The notes: generated by a model not told the origin, from the letters alone. A stretch of 64,000 bases of DNA from Marinobacter lipolyticus SM19 (GCF_000397065.2 NZ_KE007329.1:17750-81749), one strand, 5' to 3'; counted from the stretch's first letter, positions 43,070 to 52,643 are shown. Translations and numbers: made by a program.

Positions 43070-45708
43070 AACTGCAACGCCTTCGTCTCGAACAGTTGCG
43101 ACAGTTCCGGCAGCCCCTCGAATTGAACGAGTTGGGGCCGGGCCTCAATCTGATTCATGGTCCCAATGAGTCGGGCAAAAGTACTCTGGTGCGAGCCATT
43201 CGAGCGGCCTTCTTTGAACGCCATCGATCCAGCAGTGTGGATGACCTGCGACCCTGGGGGGATTCCTCCGCAGCCCCGTCCGTGGAACTGGATTTTGAGT
43301 GCCAGGGCGTACAGTGGCAGCTCAGAAAGCGCTTCCTGCAACAGAAACGTTGTGATCTCCAGGTCGCCGGCGAAAGTTACTCCGGAGAAGAAGCGGAAGA
43401 TAAACTGGCAGACCTGTTGGGCTTTCAGTTTGCCCCCCGCGGCGCCAGTCAGGACAAACACTGGGGGATTCCAGGCCTGTTATGGGTGGAGCAGGGCAGC
43501 GGGCAGAACGTTCACGATGCTGTTGCCTACGCTGGCGATCACCTGAAATCGGCTCTCAACAGCCTGCTGGGGGAGGTGGCCAGCAGCGGCGGGGACGATG
43601 TTATTCAACAGGTGCAGGCACAGCGTGCCGAATTGTTGACAGCCACCGGTAAGCCCCGGGGCGACTACGCCCGCCTGAGCGAGGAACAAAGTCAACTGGC
43701 CGCCGAACTGGAAGCCCTGGACGAGCGGGTGGCGCACTACCAGTCGATGGTTGACCGGTTAGGGGAGCTGCGCCAGCGTCATCAGCGCAATGAGCAGGAG
43801 CGCCCCTGGGAAGCCGCCCGCCAGAGCCAGCAGGAGGCGGAAAACCGCTTCCGGGAAATTGAGCAGTGGCAGCAGGAACAGAAGCGGGAGCAGCAGGCTC
43901 TGGATGATTGCCGGCAGACGCTTGAGCTTCTGCGGCGGCAACAGCAGCAATCGCAAGTCGCTGCTCGTAAGCTGAACGAACGTGAACAGACGCTGGCACA
44001 CTGCAAAGAAACCGTGAATACCCTGAAGACCAGGGAAGAGCAGGTGACCGTTGCCCAACAACAGGCCCGTAAGGCCTACGACAAGGCCCGCCAACAGGTG
44101 CGGGTGGCAAAGGAGCAGGAACAGTGCAACCGCCTGGACAACGATATCAAGCAGTTGCGGCTTCAACTGGAAACGCTGGGCAAAAACCTGGAAAAGGCCC
44201 GCGCCCATCAGGCCGAGCATCAGGAAACCCGCAACCAGCAGCAGGCCAACCCCCTAGATCTGGAGGCCCTGGAAGCCCTGCGAAAGACGCAGCGCCAACT
44301 GGAGCAGGAGCGGATTCGATCACAAGCTATCGCGACCCGGCTGCATTACGCCCTGGAGAGTGGGCAGGCGTTGACGCTGAATGGTCAATCCCTCCAGGGA
44401 GAAGGAGACGAGCTGTTACTGGAGGCCACTACCCTGGCATTACCCGGTATAGGCGAGCTGACCATTACCCCCGGCGGTGATGATCTCGCCCGGGTTCAGC
44501 GACAGCTGGAGCGATTGCAGGAGAGTTACGACAATCAGCTCAAGTCCATGAAGGTCGACTCCCCCGAGCAGGCAGGAAAACTGGCCGAGCAGCAGGCGCA
44601 ACGCAAGGAGACCATCCAACGCCTGGAGGCATTGCTGGCGTCCATCGCTCCCCAGGGTGTGGACGTACTGGAAAGCCAGCAACAGGAATTCACCCGACGG
44701 CTGGAACAATTGCAGTCCGAGCAGAAGGCGCTGTCCGAGATTCCGGGGGAACCGTTGTCCCTGACCAGTGCGGAAGCGGCACTGGACATGGCGGAACAGC
44801 AATTGCGGGAGGCCGATGGCAAACTTCAGGAACACAGCAAGCAACTGTTCGCTGCCACTCAGGCGCTGGAGAATGCACAGGCCGAATGGCAGCAACTGAA
44901 ACGCGAGCTGGAAAACCCGGAACGCCAGGCTGCCGAGCAATCCCTCCAGACTCAAATTGCCGAAGCCGGGGAGCGGGAAACTCGCCTGCAACAGTCCGTC
45001 GGCAAGCGTCAGGAACAGATTGACGAGGCTCGCCCGGAACTGTTGCAACAAGATATGGCCCGCTTCAAAGCCAGTGCCGAACAGCTGGAGCGCAGTCACC
45101 AGCAGGAAGCCCTGGAATTGGCGAGCCTCGAAAGCAAGCTGGAAAGCCAGGGCGCTGAAGGTCTGGAGGAGCAACGGGAAGAGATGGCGGCGCGGCTGGA
45201 ACATGTGGTTCGCCGCTATACCGAGCTGCGTCGGCGTGCAGAAGCCCTGGATCTGTTGCTCACGCTCCTGCAGGAAAAGCGTAAGGCTCTGACCCGTCGT
45301 CTCCAGGCGCCTTTGCAGAAGCACCTGAATCACTATCTGGGCGTGCTTTTCCCCAAGGCAAACCTGGATGTGGACGACAACCTGATTCCAGGTCAATTGA
45401 CCCGTGCCGGCCAGCAGGGCCAGGAAACCGGAGATGTCCTGGATCTGAGCTTTGGTGCCCGGGAACAGATGGGGCTGATCAGCCGCCTGGCCTACGCGGA
45501 TCTGCTGCAGGAAGCTGGCCGCCCGACCCTGATTATCCTCGACGATACCCTGGTGCACAGTGATCGCCAGCGCCTGGATCAAATGAAGCGCATCCTGTTT
45601 GATGCAGCCAGCCGGCATCAGGTGTTGCTGTTCACCTGCCACCCGGAAAACTGGCAGGATCTGGGCGTGGCGCCACGAGATCTTGAGGCACTGAAAACCA
45701 CAGACTGA
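43066..45708 (+). CDS. SbcC/YhaN-like coiled-coil ATPase
   Basis: Rad50-type ATPase of 880 residues. Walker A GPNESGKST covers residues 32-40; the C-terminal head has LSFGAREQMGLISRLAYADLL (signature region) and Walker B LIILDDTLVHSD with Asp826. Between them is a long Gln/Glu/Arg-rich coiled coil (about 180-760). No CxxC zinc hook is evident, which fits the YhaN group rather than SbcC/Rad50. It would open DNA ends for the nuclease encoded upstream. Confidence 0.9.
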   Translation: MKLQRLRLEQLRQFRQPLELNELGPGLNLIHGPNESGKSTLVRAIRAAFFERHRSSSVDDLRPWGDSSAAPSVELDFECQGVQWQLRKRFLQQKRCDLQVAGESYSGEEAEDKLADLLGFQFAPRGASQDKHWGIPGLLWVEQGSGQNVHDAVAYAGDHLKSALNSLLGEVASSGGDDVIQQVQAQRAELLTATGKPRGDYARLSEEQSQLAAELEALDERVAHYQSMVDRLGELRQRHQRNEQERPWEAARQSQQEAENRFREIEQWQQEQKREQQALDDCRQTLELLRRQQQQSQVAARKLNEREQTLAHCKETVNTLKTREEQVTVAQQQARKAYDKARQQVRVAKEQEQCNRLDNDIKQLRLQLETLGKNLEKARAHQAEHQETRNQQQANPLDLEALEALRKTQRQLEQERIRSQAIATRLHYALESGQALTLNGQSLQGEGDELLLEATTLALPGIGELTITPGGDDLARVQRQLERLQESYDNQLKSMKVDSPEQAGKLAEQQAQRKETIQRLEALLASIAPQGVDVLESQQQEFTRRLEQLQSEQKALSEIPGEPLSLTSAEAALDMAEQQLREADGKLQEHSKQLFAATQALENAQAEWQQLKRELENPERQAAEQSLQTQIAEAGERETRLQQSVGKRQEQIDEARPELLQQDMARFKASAEQLERSHQQEALELASLESKLESQGAEGLEEQREEMAARLEHVVRRYTELRRRAEALDLLLTLLQEKRKALTRRLQAPLQKHLNHYLGVLFPKANLDVDDNLIPGQLTRAGQQGQETGDVLDLSFGAREQMGLISRLAYADLLQEAGRPTLIILDDTLVHSDRQRLDQMKRILFDAASRHQVLLFTCHPENWQDLGVAPRDLEALKTTD

Positions 45709-45765
45709 ATAATCGTCAAATCTTGCAAAATATTGCCGAATTTTTGTCGTATGAACTACTCTCAG

Positions 45766-45795
45766 ATAACAGGTGTATCGAATACATAACAGGTG
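45766..45795 (+). repeat. Tandem 10-bp direct repeats, 20-bp period
   Basis: ATAACAGGTG occurs at 45766-45775 and again at 45786-45795, exactly 20 bp (about two helical turns) apart, 115-144 bp before the lipoprotein start. Same-face spacing suits binding of a dimeric activator or repressor. Confidence 0.45.
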
Positions 45796-45909
45796 GCGCT
45801 TCGGCTAATCACCAGTATGTGAGTCAGCTCAGGAAGACGCGAAAGGAAGTCAGATGAACACGGGCTGTTCATCTGTTCGCGCCGGCCAGCTCAAAAGGGA
45901 GTGTTTGCT

Positions 45910-46845
45910 GTGGTCAAAACAACAACTGCCGTAATTCTGGCATCCGTATCCGTGTGGGGTTTAACCGCTTGTGGTGGTGGGGGCGGTGGAAGTAGCAGTA
46001 GCAGTAGCGTTGATGACACGCCAACTGAGCGACCTTCCAGCGCTGACATTACCGTTGATCCGAATGGTTACGCTGAGAAACAGGTGGCCATTAGCAGTCA
46101 GACAGAGACTGACTCGATCCTCGAATTGTATGAGGATGCTGAAAATGCCTATCTGTTGGCAGAGCAAGTGGACAATGCCGTTACCTCACGCTCACCCTCT
46201 GATGTTTCGGGCAACGTACTGACCTACGATTGTGACAACGACGGTGAGGTCGTTATCACAGTGAACAGTGACGATGTCAGTGACGATGAACGCTGGAAGT
46301 TTAACAATTGCGAGCTGGATACACCGACCTTTGGTCGTATTGTCCTGAACGGCGATTATTCCTACGTCAACGAAGTCATGAGCAATGGCAACGCCGGCTT
46401 TCAGGTTTTCGATTTGACCGGGACCGTCATCGCTTCTGGCGACGACATTGTCGCCAAGGGACTGGATGAGTGGGATATCGGTGAGAACACTGAAAAGTAT
46501 CGGACGGATGCGCTGGAATTCATTATTGGAAATGACTATTTCGCCATTGCCAATGCGTTGACCACTCTGGAGGATGATGGCTCCGGTGTGAGTATTTCGC
46601 TTGAGTCCAAACTCATCGGGTCAGCCCTTGGTGGGTATATCAATATCTCCACACAAAAATCCGTATTTGTGGCGTCCGGTGAGAGTTGCCCGCAAAGTGG
46701 CATTATCAGACTGGATGGAGACAGCAGCACTTTCGCCGAGATCAGGTATTTGGACGATACGGGAACCGGTGACGTGGCAATGGTTGTCATTGATAGTAGT
46801 GGTGAGGCGGTACCCTACAACACCTGTGAATCCCTGATTTTCTAA
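45910..46845 (+). CDS. Hypothetical envelope lipoprotein
   Basis: Predicted lipoprotein of 311 residues. Signal MVKTTTAVILASVSVWGLTAC ends in a lipobox (LTAC), then a Gly6-Ser6 linker. The mature part is acidic and beta-rich and contains three further Cys (YDCDNDGE, FNNCELD, ESCPQSG) plus NTCESLIF near the end, probably forming disulphides. No family recognised. Two GTG codons occur at 45901 and 45910; the AAAAGGGAG upstream has proper spacing only for the second. It is convergent with the eutR-like gene and ends in front of a strong hairpin. Confidence 0.72.
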   Translation: MVKTTTAVILASVSVWGLTACGGGGGGSSSSSSVDDTPTERPSSADITVDPNGYAEKQVAISSQTETDSILELYEDAENAYLLAEQVDNAVTSRSPSDVSGNVLTYDCDNDGEVVITVNSDDVSDDERWKFNNCELDTPTFGRIVLNGDYSYVNEVMSNGNAGFQVFDLTGTVIASGDDIVAKGLDEWDIGENTEKYRTDALEFIIGNDYFAIANALTTLEDDGSGVSISLESKLIGSALGGYINISTQKSVFVASGESCPQSGIIRLDGDSSTFAEIRYLDDTGTGDVAMVVIDSSGEAVPYNTCESLIF

Positions 46846-46857
46846 TAGATAGACTCA

Positions 46858-46889
46858 CAGCGGGCGGAGATAATACCCTCCGCCCGCTG
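46858..46889. terminator. Bidirectional hairpin between convergent genes
   Basis: CAGCGGGCGGA (46858-46868) and TCCGCCCGCTG (46879-46889) form a perfect 11-bp GC-rich stem with a 10-nt loop, placed between the stop codons of the lipoprotein and the AraC-type gene. The T-runs are poor on both sides. Confidence 0.7.
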
Positions 46890-46896
46890 CATCATT

Positions 46897-47853
46897 CTAA
46901 GCAACCTCCCCCGAACACCGCCCCAACGTCTCAGACGGACACTCCCCAAACAACTGCTTATAGTCAGCAGAAAACTGGCTGTGATGATAAAAGCCATTGA
47001 ACGCCGCAATATCCGATACGGACTGCGCGCCTTCCTCCCGCAACATACGCCTGACCCGGTTCAGCCTGCTGATCCTCAGAAACTGGAGCGGACTAATCCC
47101 GAGTATGCTTTCAAAACTGTACTGAAGTGTGCGCCGGCTGACGCATCCGACTTCACAGAGCTTTGCCATGGTGACGGGCAAATCGTCGACAGTGTTTACA
47201 TAGGCCTTTATCTTTTCCACCACCGCTTTCCGGTGGGCGTAGCTGGGCGCTACCGTGCGGTTGGGCTTCTCCACAGTGAGTAGTTCCAGCACCGCCATGA
47301 TCAGCAGGTCGTGATGAATCTGTCCGTCCAGCCGGCTGGACTCGGTGCGGACAATCCTCCGCAACAAATATTGAATATTGCGAAGGGTCTGGACCGGCAG
47401 CTTCAGTCTTGGATAGCTTGAGGTATCCAGCACCTTGAGTTCGATGCCCTGGGATTCCGATTGTTGTTTCAGTTCCCGTTGATGGACCACCAGGCTGAGC
47501 ATGTCGAAGCTGTCGGGCGTCACCAGCTCGAAATGCCGGCTTCCCGGGCGGCACAGGATGTCGGTATGTTCTGCCTGCTGGCCGTTGATGCGGACGTCCT
47601 CGTTCCTGCTCGGAATGCCGAACCAGATGGATTCCGGCCACACCATACACTGCTGCCTAACGGCATGGCTGGTGTGTTCGATGAAGAGCTGGATGCCATC
47701 CAGGTGCAGCTCGTCAATCCTGCCGTGGAACCGACCGTTGCCTACCTGATCGTACTGCTGGTGCCAGTTCGTCAGGTTGCCGGCGTGCTCGTTGGCATCA
47801 TCCGCGACCGAAGTGCACCTCTTTGGTGCTTCTTTTTCTTGTTGTTGATCCAT
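46897..47853 (-). CDS. eutR: AraC-family regulator resembling EutR
   Basis: Regulator of 318 residues. The N-terminal half closely resembles EutR (TNWHQQYDQVGNGRFHG, RQQCMVWPESIWFGIPS), and the C-terminus has the AraC helix-turn-helix (LCEVGCVSRRTLQYSFESILG, SPLQFLRISRLNRVRRML). EutR activates ethanolamine genes in response to ethanolamine plus adenosylcobalamin; the eutBC genes lie divergently 222 bp away. I chose ATG 47853, with GGAG six bases upstream; starts at 47934 and 47964 would add 27 or 37 non-conserved residues. Confidence 0.85.
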   Translation of the reverse strand: MDQQQEKEAPKRCTSVADDANEHAGNLTNWHQQYDQVGNGRFHGRIDELHLDGIQLFIEHTSHAVRQQCMVWPESIWFGIPSRNEDVRINGQQAEHTDILCRPGSRHFELVTPDSFDMLSLVVHQRELKQQSESQGIELKVLDTSSYPRLKLPVQTLRNIQYLLRRIVRTESSRLDGQIHHDLLIMAVLELLTVEKPNRTVAPSYAHRKAVVEKIKAYVNTVDDLPVTMAKLCEVGCVSRRTLQYSFESILGISPLQFLRISRLNRVRRMLREEGAQSVSDIAAFNGFYHHSQFSADYKQLFGECPSETLGRCSGEVA

Positions 47854-48075
47854 GCGAACTCCGAAAGAGTCGTTTCGTTCCAGCTTGGACCCGGTTCCCG
47901 GATTCTGCCAACAGGACTTAGCGCCTAATTTCATACGACTTCCGTGCCTATTGAGGTTTGCCATTTTTCGATAACTCAGCTGTGACAGGAGGATTACAGT
48001 GGAATGGTCAGCAATATCCGTTCCTCCGCATCCGGTGATTTTTCCGGGGGGACCCTGTTAAGGGGCTAAAAGCAC

Positions 48076-49488
48076 ATGGGTTACAAGTACACATACACAT
48101 TGGGCGCGCGGACCTGGCATTTCAGGAATCTGGCGGATTTGATGGCAAAGGCCACGCCGGCACGCTCCGGTGACCGGCTCGCCGGGGTTATTGCGGAGTC
48201 GGCCGAGGAGCGCGTCGTTGCCCAGATGCGCCTCGCCGAATTGCCGTTGCTGGCGTTTCTTTCCGAGGCGCTGGTGCCCTATGAACAGGATGAGGTGACG
48301 CGACTGATCCTGGATACTCACGATTCAGTCGCATTTGCTCCGGTAGCGCATCTCACCGTTGGGGACTTTCGCAACTGGCTGTTGAGTGACCAGGCCACGC
48401 CAGAGACACTGGCACGGCTCCGTAGCGGCCTGACACCGGAAATGGTGGCGGCCGTCAGCAAGATCATGCGGAACCAGGACCTCATTCTGGTGGCCAGGAA
48501 ATGCCGGGTGACAACGGCGTTCCGCAACACCATCGGTCTGCCAGGCCATCTCTCAACCCGCCTCCAGCCGAATCACCCGACCGACAACGTGTCGGGCATT
48601 GCCGCCAGCCTCCTGGATGGTTTGCTCTATGGCAACGGCGATGCGGTAATCGGCATCAACCCGGCCACGGACAACGTCAGCCAGGCCATCAAGCTGATGG
48701 GGCTGATGGATGATGTCATTCAGAAATACGACATTCCCACCCAGTCCTGTGTGCTCACCCACGTTACCAATACCCTGGAAGCCATCGAGCAGGGTGCGCC
48801 CGTGGACCTGGTGTTCCAGTCCATCGGTGGTACTGAGGCCACCAACAGCAGCTTCGGATTCAATCTGGCGACGCTGCAGGAGGCGCAGGATGCGGCCCTG
48901 TCACTGAAACGGGGCACAGTGGGCAACAACGTGATGTACTTCGAGACCGGGCAGGGCAGCTCACTATCCGCCAACGCCCATCACGGCATCGATCAGCAAA
49001 CCTGTGAGGCCAGGGCCTATGCTGTGGCGCGGCGTTTCGATCCGTTACTGGTTAACACCGTGGTCGGGTTTATCGGGCCGGAGTACCTGTTTGACGGCAA
49101 GGAAATCACCCGGGCGGGGCTGGAGGATCACTTCTGCGGAAAATTGCTCGGCGTGCCCATGGGGTGCGACATCTGTTACACCAACCACGCCGAAGCCGAC
49201 CAGAACGATATGGACAATCTGCTTACCCTGCTGGGGGTTGCCGGTTGCACGTTCATTATGGGCATACCCGGCTCCGACGACATCATGCTGAACTACCAGA
49301 CCACCTCCTTCCACGATGCTCTATACGCCCGCCGTGTCCTGGACCTGAAGCCGGCGCCCGAGTTCGAGGATTGGCTCGTTCGCATGCAGATCTTCGAGAG
49401 CGACTCACGCTACGAACCAAGCCGGCGGTTACCGGACCTGTTCAGGGAGCCATTGAAGGGCCTGACCCGGGAGGCCGGCCATGAGTGA
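48076..49488 (+). CDS. eutB: Ethanolamine ammonia-lyase, large subunit
   Basis: Catalytic TIM-barrel subunit of the adenosylcobalamin-dependent enzyme that splits ethanolamine into acetaldehyde and ammonia. The 470-residue product has family runs NTIGLPGHLSTRLQPNHPTDN, GINPATDNV, FQSIGGTEATN, YFETGQGSSLSANAHHG and MGIPGSDDIMLNYQTTSFHD. It overlaps eutC by 8 bp (ATGAGTGA), which ensures equal subunit production. I see no eutA reactivase or microcompartment shell gene, so this is the short, Pseudomonas-like version of the pathway. Confidence 0.97.
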   Translation: MGYKYTYTLGARTWHFRNLADLMAKATPARSGDRLAGVIAESAEERVVAQMRLAELPLLAFLSEALVPYEQDEVTRLILDTHDSVAFAPVAHLTVGDFRNWLLSDQATPETLARLRSGLTPEMVAAVSKIMRNQDLILVARKCRVTTAFRNTIGLPGHLSTRLQPNHPTDNVSGIAASLLDGLLYGNGDAVIGINPATDNVSQAIKLMGLMDDVIQKYDIPTQSCVLTHVTNTLEAIEQGAPVDLVFQSIGGTEATNSSFGFNLATLQEAQDAALSLKRGTVGNNVMYFETGQGSSLSANAHHGIDQQTCEARAYAVARRFDPLLVNTVVGFIGPEYLFDGKEITRAGLEDHFCGKLLGVPMGCDICYTNHAEADQNDMDNLLTLLGVAGCTFIMGIPGSDDIMLNYQTTSFHDALYARRVLDLKPAPEFEDWLVRMQIFESDSRYEPSRRLPDLFREPLKGLTREAGHE

Positions 49489-50308
49489 ACAAAAGTCACT
49501 GGTTACCGGAAACGTCTGGCGGGTATTGCGCCAGTTCACCGACGCCCGGATTGGCCTGGGCAGGGCCGGTGTCAGCCTGCCCACCCACGAACTTCTCCAG
49601 TTCCAGCTGGCCCACGCCCAGGCGAGAGATGCGGTGCACTTTCCCCTGGATGTGAAGCGTCTGATGGAGGATCTGGACGAATCAGCCTTGGCATTACCGA
49701 AGGTTCCGCTGCTACTCAAAAGCCAGGCGGAGGACCGGCTGACCTACCTTCAGCGCCCGGATCTCGGGCGGAGACTGTCGACAGAATCTTTGGAAAGCCT
49801 TTCCCGGTATCGCGCCAGTGACACGGGTAAGTCTGATGTAGCCATTGTGATCGTTGACGGCCTGTCCTCATCCGCCATCCAGAACAACGCCTTGCCCATG
49901 GTCACGCAGCTTGTCCGGGATCTGGAGGACGAGGCAGGGGACTGGCGACTGGCGCCGCTGACCATTGTAGAGCAGGGGCGAGTTGCCATCGGGGACGAGA
50001 TTGGTGAATCCCTGGGGGCCAGCGTAGTGATTGTGTTGATCGGTGAGCGCCCCGGCCTCAGCTCACCCGACAGCCTGGGAATTTACCTCACCTGGGGCCC
50101 CGAGAGTGGTTTGAGCGATGCACGCCGCAATTGCATCTCGAACGTGCGGCCCGCCGGTTTGAGTTTTGAACATGCCAGCCAACGCCTCCTCTATCTGATG
50201 CGGGAAGCAAGACGGCTCAGGATTTCCGGAGTCGACCTTAAAGATCGGACAGAAGAGGTTGTGATCGAAAAAACGTCGAATAACAAAAATTTCCTCACGG
50301 AAAACTGA
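49481..50308 (+). CDS. eutC: Ethanolamine ammonia-lyase, small subunit
   Basis: Cobalamin-binding small subunit, 275 residues. Recognised by RQFTDARIGLGRAGVSLPT, FQLAHAQARDAVHFP, VAIVIVDGLSSSAIQ and the C-terminal NCISNVRPAGLSFEHA. It associates with EutB in an (alpha-beta)2-trimer. Translation is coupled to eutB by the 8-bp overlap, and the permease start is 22 bp after its stop codon. Confidence 0.96.
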   Translation: MSEQKSLVTGNVWRVLRQFTDARIGLGRAGVSLPTHELLQFQLAHAQARDAVHFPLDVKRLMEDLDESALALPKVPLLLKSQAEDRLTYLQRPDLGRRLSTESLESLSRYRASDTGKSDVAIVIVDGLSSSAIQNNALPMVTQLVRDLEDEAGDWRLAPLTIVEQGRVAIGDEIGESLGASVVIVLIGERPGLSSPDSLGIYLTWGPESGLSDARRNCISNVRPAGLSFEHASQRLLYLMREARRLRISGVDLKDRTEEVVIEKTSNNKNFLTEN

Positions 50309-50330
50309 AGAACTTACCTGGAGAACGCAC

Positions 50331-51773
50331 ATGACAACGAGCAACGTAGACAAGGATTATCTGGCCAAGCGCCAGCTCAAGAAAGGCACGGCAGGCTGGG
50401 TGCTCCTGGCAGGGCTGGGTGTTTCCTACGTCATCTCCGGCGACTTTGCCGGATGGAACTTTGGCATTGGTGAGGCCGGCTGGGGTGGTTTTGCCATTGC
50501 CGCGGCACTGATGGCGGTTATGTATTTCGCACTGGTGCTGTCACTGGCTGAGATGTCGGCCTCGATCCCGGTGGCCGGGGGCGGCTACAGCTTTGCCCGG
50601 CACGCCATGGGGCCGGCCGGAGGTTACCTGACCGGGCTGGCGGTGCTGATCGAATATGCCCTTGCACCCGCAGCCATCGTTATCTTCATTGGGGCAGCCG
50701 TAGAGGAGCTGCTGGGTATTAACGGGCCCTGGGTCTACGCCTTGTTCTATGCGGTGTTCGTCGGTATTCACCTTGCCGGCGTGGGAGAGGCGCTCAAGGT
50801 GATGATGGTGATCAGCGGTTTGGCGGTGGTGGCTATCATCGCAACGGCCGCCGCTCTGATTGGTGATTTTGATACCGCCAATCTCTTTAATATTGCACCC
50901 ACGGATGCCGCCGGCGCCAGCGAGATCCTGCCGTTTGGCTGGTACGGCGTCTGGGCTGCGTTGCCCTTCGGTATGTGGCTTTTCCTGGCCGTTGAAGGCG
51001 TTCCCCTGGCGGCGGAAGAGTCCAAGGACCCGGCGCGGGATATGCCCAGAGGCATCATTGGTGCAATGATCTTCCTGCTCTTCACTGCCACTCTGGTGGT
51101 GTTCCTGCTGGCTGGTGCAGCGGGTGCCGATGTGATTGGTGCCAGTGGCGTACCCCTGGTGGACGCCCTGAAAGCCACCGGCAACGGAACTCTCGCGACC
51201 TTTATTAACATGCTGGGGCTGATGGGCCTGATTGCGTCGTTCTTCTCGATCATCTATGGCTACAGCCGGCTGGTGTTCGCGCTTTCCCGTGCAGGCTACC
51301 TGCCCAAAGTCCTGTCACTGACCAGCGAGCGCAAGGCACCCAAGTGGGCGTTGATCGTGCCCGGTGTGTTCGGCTTTCTGGTTTCGCTGACCGGGGAAGG
51401 GGATTTGATCCTGGGCATGGCCGTGGTCGGAGCGACTATCTCCTACGCCTTGATGGCCGGCAGCCACATCCTGCTGCGCCTCAATCGACCGGACCTGCCA
51501 CGCCCCTATAAAACGCCCGGTGGAATCTTTACGTCCTCCCTGGCACTGGTGCTGTCGCTGGTTGCCATGACCGGTGTCTACGCCTTCGATCCGCGTGCCT
51601 TCAACTACACCCTGGTGTTGTTTGTGGTCGGCGCTATTTATTACTTTGCTTACGGCAAGAACAAACTGGTCGCGAAAACAGCGGATGAAGAGCTGGCTTT
51701 GATTCTGGATGCGGAATCGGACCTGGACGAAGACAGTGCGGATGGATTGTCGCCTAAGCCCGCGGAGGCCTGA
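50331..51773 (+). CDS. eat: Ethanolamine permease (APC superfamily)
   Basis: Inner-membrane transporter of 480 residues with about 12 hydrophobic segments (SYVISGDFAGWNFGIGEAGW, FAIAAALMAVMYFALVLSLAEM, GGGYSFARHAMGPAGGYLTG). The LKKGTAGWVLLAGLGVSYVI N-terminus and the SASIPVAGGGYSFAR motif are typical of the EAT family. The acidic C-terminal tail is cytosolic. Its position right after eutBC supports ethanolamine as substrate. Confidence 0.93.
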   Translation: MTTSNVDKDYLAKRQLKKGTAGWVLLAGLGVSYVISGDFAGWNFGIGEAGWGGFAIAAALMAVMYFALVLSLAEMSASIPVAGGGYSFARHAMGPAGGYLTGLAVLIEYALAPAAIVIFIGAAVEELLGINGPWVYALFYAVFVGIHLAGVGEALKVMMVISGLAVVAIIATAAALIGDFDTANLFNIAPTDAAGASEILPFGWYGVWAALPFGMWLFLAVEGVPLAAEESKDPARDMPRGIIGAMIFLLFTATLVVFLLAGAAGADVIGASGVPLVDALKATGNGTLATFINMLGLMGLIASFFSIIYGYSRLVFALSRAGYLPKVLSLTSERKAPKWALIVPGVFGFLVSLTGEGDLILGMAVVGATISYALMAGSHILLRLNRPDLPRPYKTPGGIFTSSLALVLSLVAMTGVYAFDPRAFNYTLVLFVVGAIYYFAYGKNKLVAKTADEELALILDAESDLDEDSADGLSPKPAEA

Positions 51774-51786
51774 ACGCGTGAAAACC

Positions 51787-51817
51787 CGGGGTACCATGCC
51801 AGATGGCGGGTACCCCC
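51787..51817. terminator. Hairpin between convergent eat and methyltransferase-like genes
   Basis: GGGGTACC (51788-51795) and GGTACCCC (51809-51816) form an 8-bp stem, with an inner GCC/GGC pairing in the loop. On the minus strand it is followed by TTTT, so it fits termination of the minus-strand gene and may also end the eut transcript. Confidence 0.55.
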
Positions 51818-51857
51818 GATGATTGCATGGCGCCGTGGCGCCTGGCGAAGGGGATGT

Positions 51858-52532
51858 TTACCAGGCCAGCCAGATAACGTGACGTGCCCCCTTGCCGGGG
51901 CGTAGGGCACGCACCGTGACTGGCTCCACCGCAAATCCCGCACGGCGAAGCCTTTCGGTAAAGGCGTGCTCGGGGCCGGCGGACCAATAAGCCAGGATGC
52001 CGTCAGGGCGCAGGGATTTCTGGGCGGCGGCAATGCCGGCCGGGGAGTAAATCCAGTTGTTTTCCTTGCGGGTAAGGCCTTCCGGACCATTGTCCACATC
52101 CAGCAGGATGGCATCCCAGTCGCCATCCCCATCTCTGAGCAACTCCGCCACATCGCCAAGGTGAACGCTGGCTCTCGAATCGTTCAGCGGATACCCGGCC
52201 GCAGCCCCCAATGGCCCCCGGTTCCACGCTTCCACTTCGGGCACCAGTTCAGCCACCGTTACCCGGGCATCTTCGGCTAACGCTGACAGCGCCGCTGCCA
52301 GTGTAAACCCCATACCCAGCCCACCAATCAGCACACGGGGCTCAGGTTGCCCGTTGATACGCTCACAGGCAAGCGTGGCCAGGGCGTCCTCGGAGCCGTG
52401 TATCCGGCTGTTCATCAGCTCACCGGTGGTACCGGCAATCTTGATGGAGAATTCGTCGTTGCGTTGGAGCAGGCGCAGCTGGGTTCCTTTGCCAGGAATG
52501 GTAGCGGTGCCGATTTCGTTGAAGCGAGCCAT
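51858..52532 (-). CDS. Spermidine-synthase-like methyltransferase-fold protein
   Basis: Protein of 224 residues with a class I methyltransferase/spermidine synthase fold: RVLIGGLGMGFTLAAAL (nucleotide-binding glycine loop), VTVAELVPEVEAWNRG, WDAILLDVDNGPEGL and the C-terminal LAYWSAGPEHAF. True spermidine synthases are about 280 residues with a conserved DE-pair loop; that part is changed here, so the substrate is open. It is a single gene, convergent with eat. Confidence 0.8.
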   Translation of the reverse strand: MARFNEIGTATIPGKGTQLRLLQRNDEFSIKIAGTTGELMNSRIHGSEDALATLACERINGQPEPRVLIGGLGMGFTLAAALSALAEDARVTVAELVPEVEAWNRGPLGAAAGYPLNDSRASVHLGDVAELLRDGDGDWDAILLDVDNGPEGLTRKENNWIYSPAGIAAAQKSLRPDGILAYWSAGPEHAFTERLRRAGFAVEPVTVRALRPGKGARHVIWLAW

Positions 52533-52643
52533 TTGGGGTTCCGTTTGGTGATTCGGACTCGCATCTTAACCTGAGGATTCATGAATAGCGGAATACAAAG
52601 TTGAACATTCCCAAATGACGCTGGTGGTTGAAGCGTTGTCTCC

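Noticed and set aside
43066..45708. Interpretation of this ATPase as part of the Wadjet-type system
   Set aside because: It is coupled to a calcineurin-type nuclease, not to kleisin and KITE genes, so it belongs to the Mre11-Rad50 class.
47854..48075. Possible cobalamin riboswitch upstream of eutB
   Set aside because: I see no B12-box or the surrounding conserved helices; the divergent EutR-like gene is a sufficient regulator.
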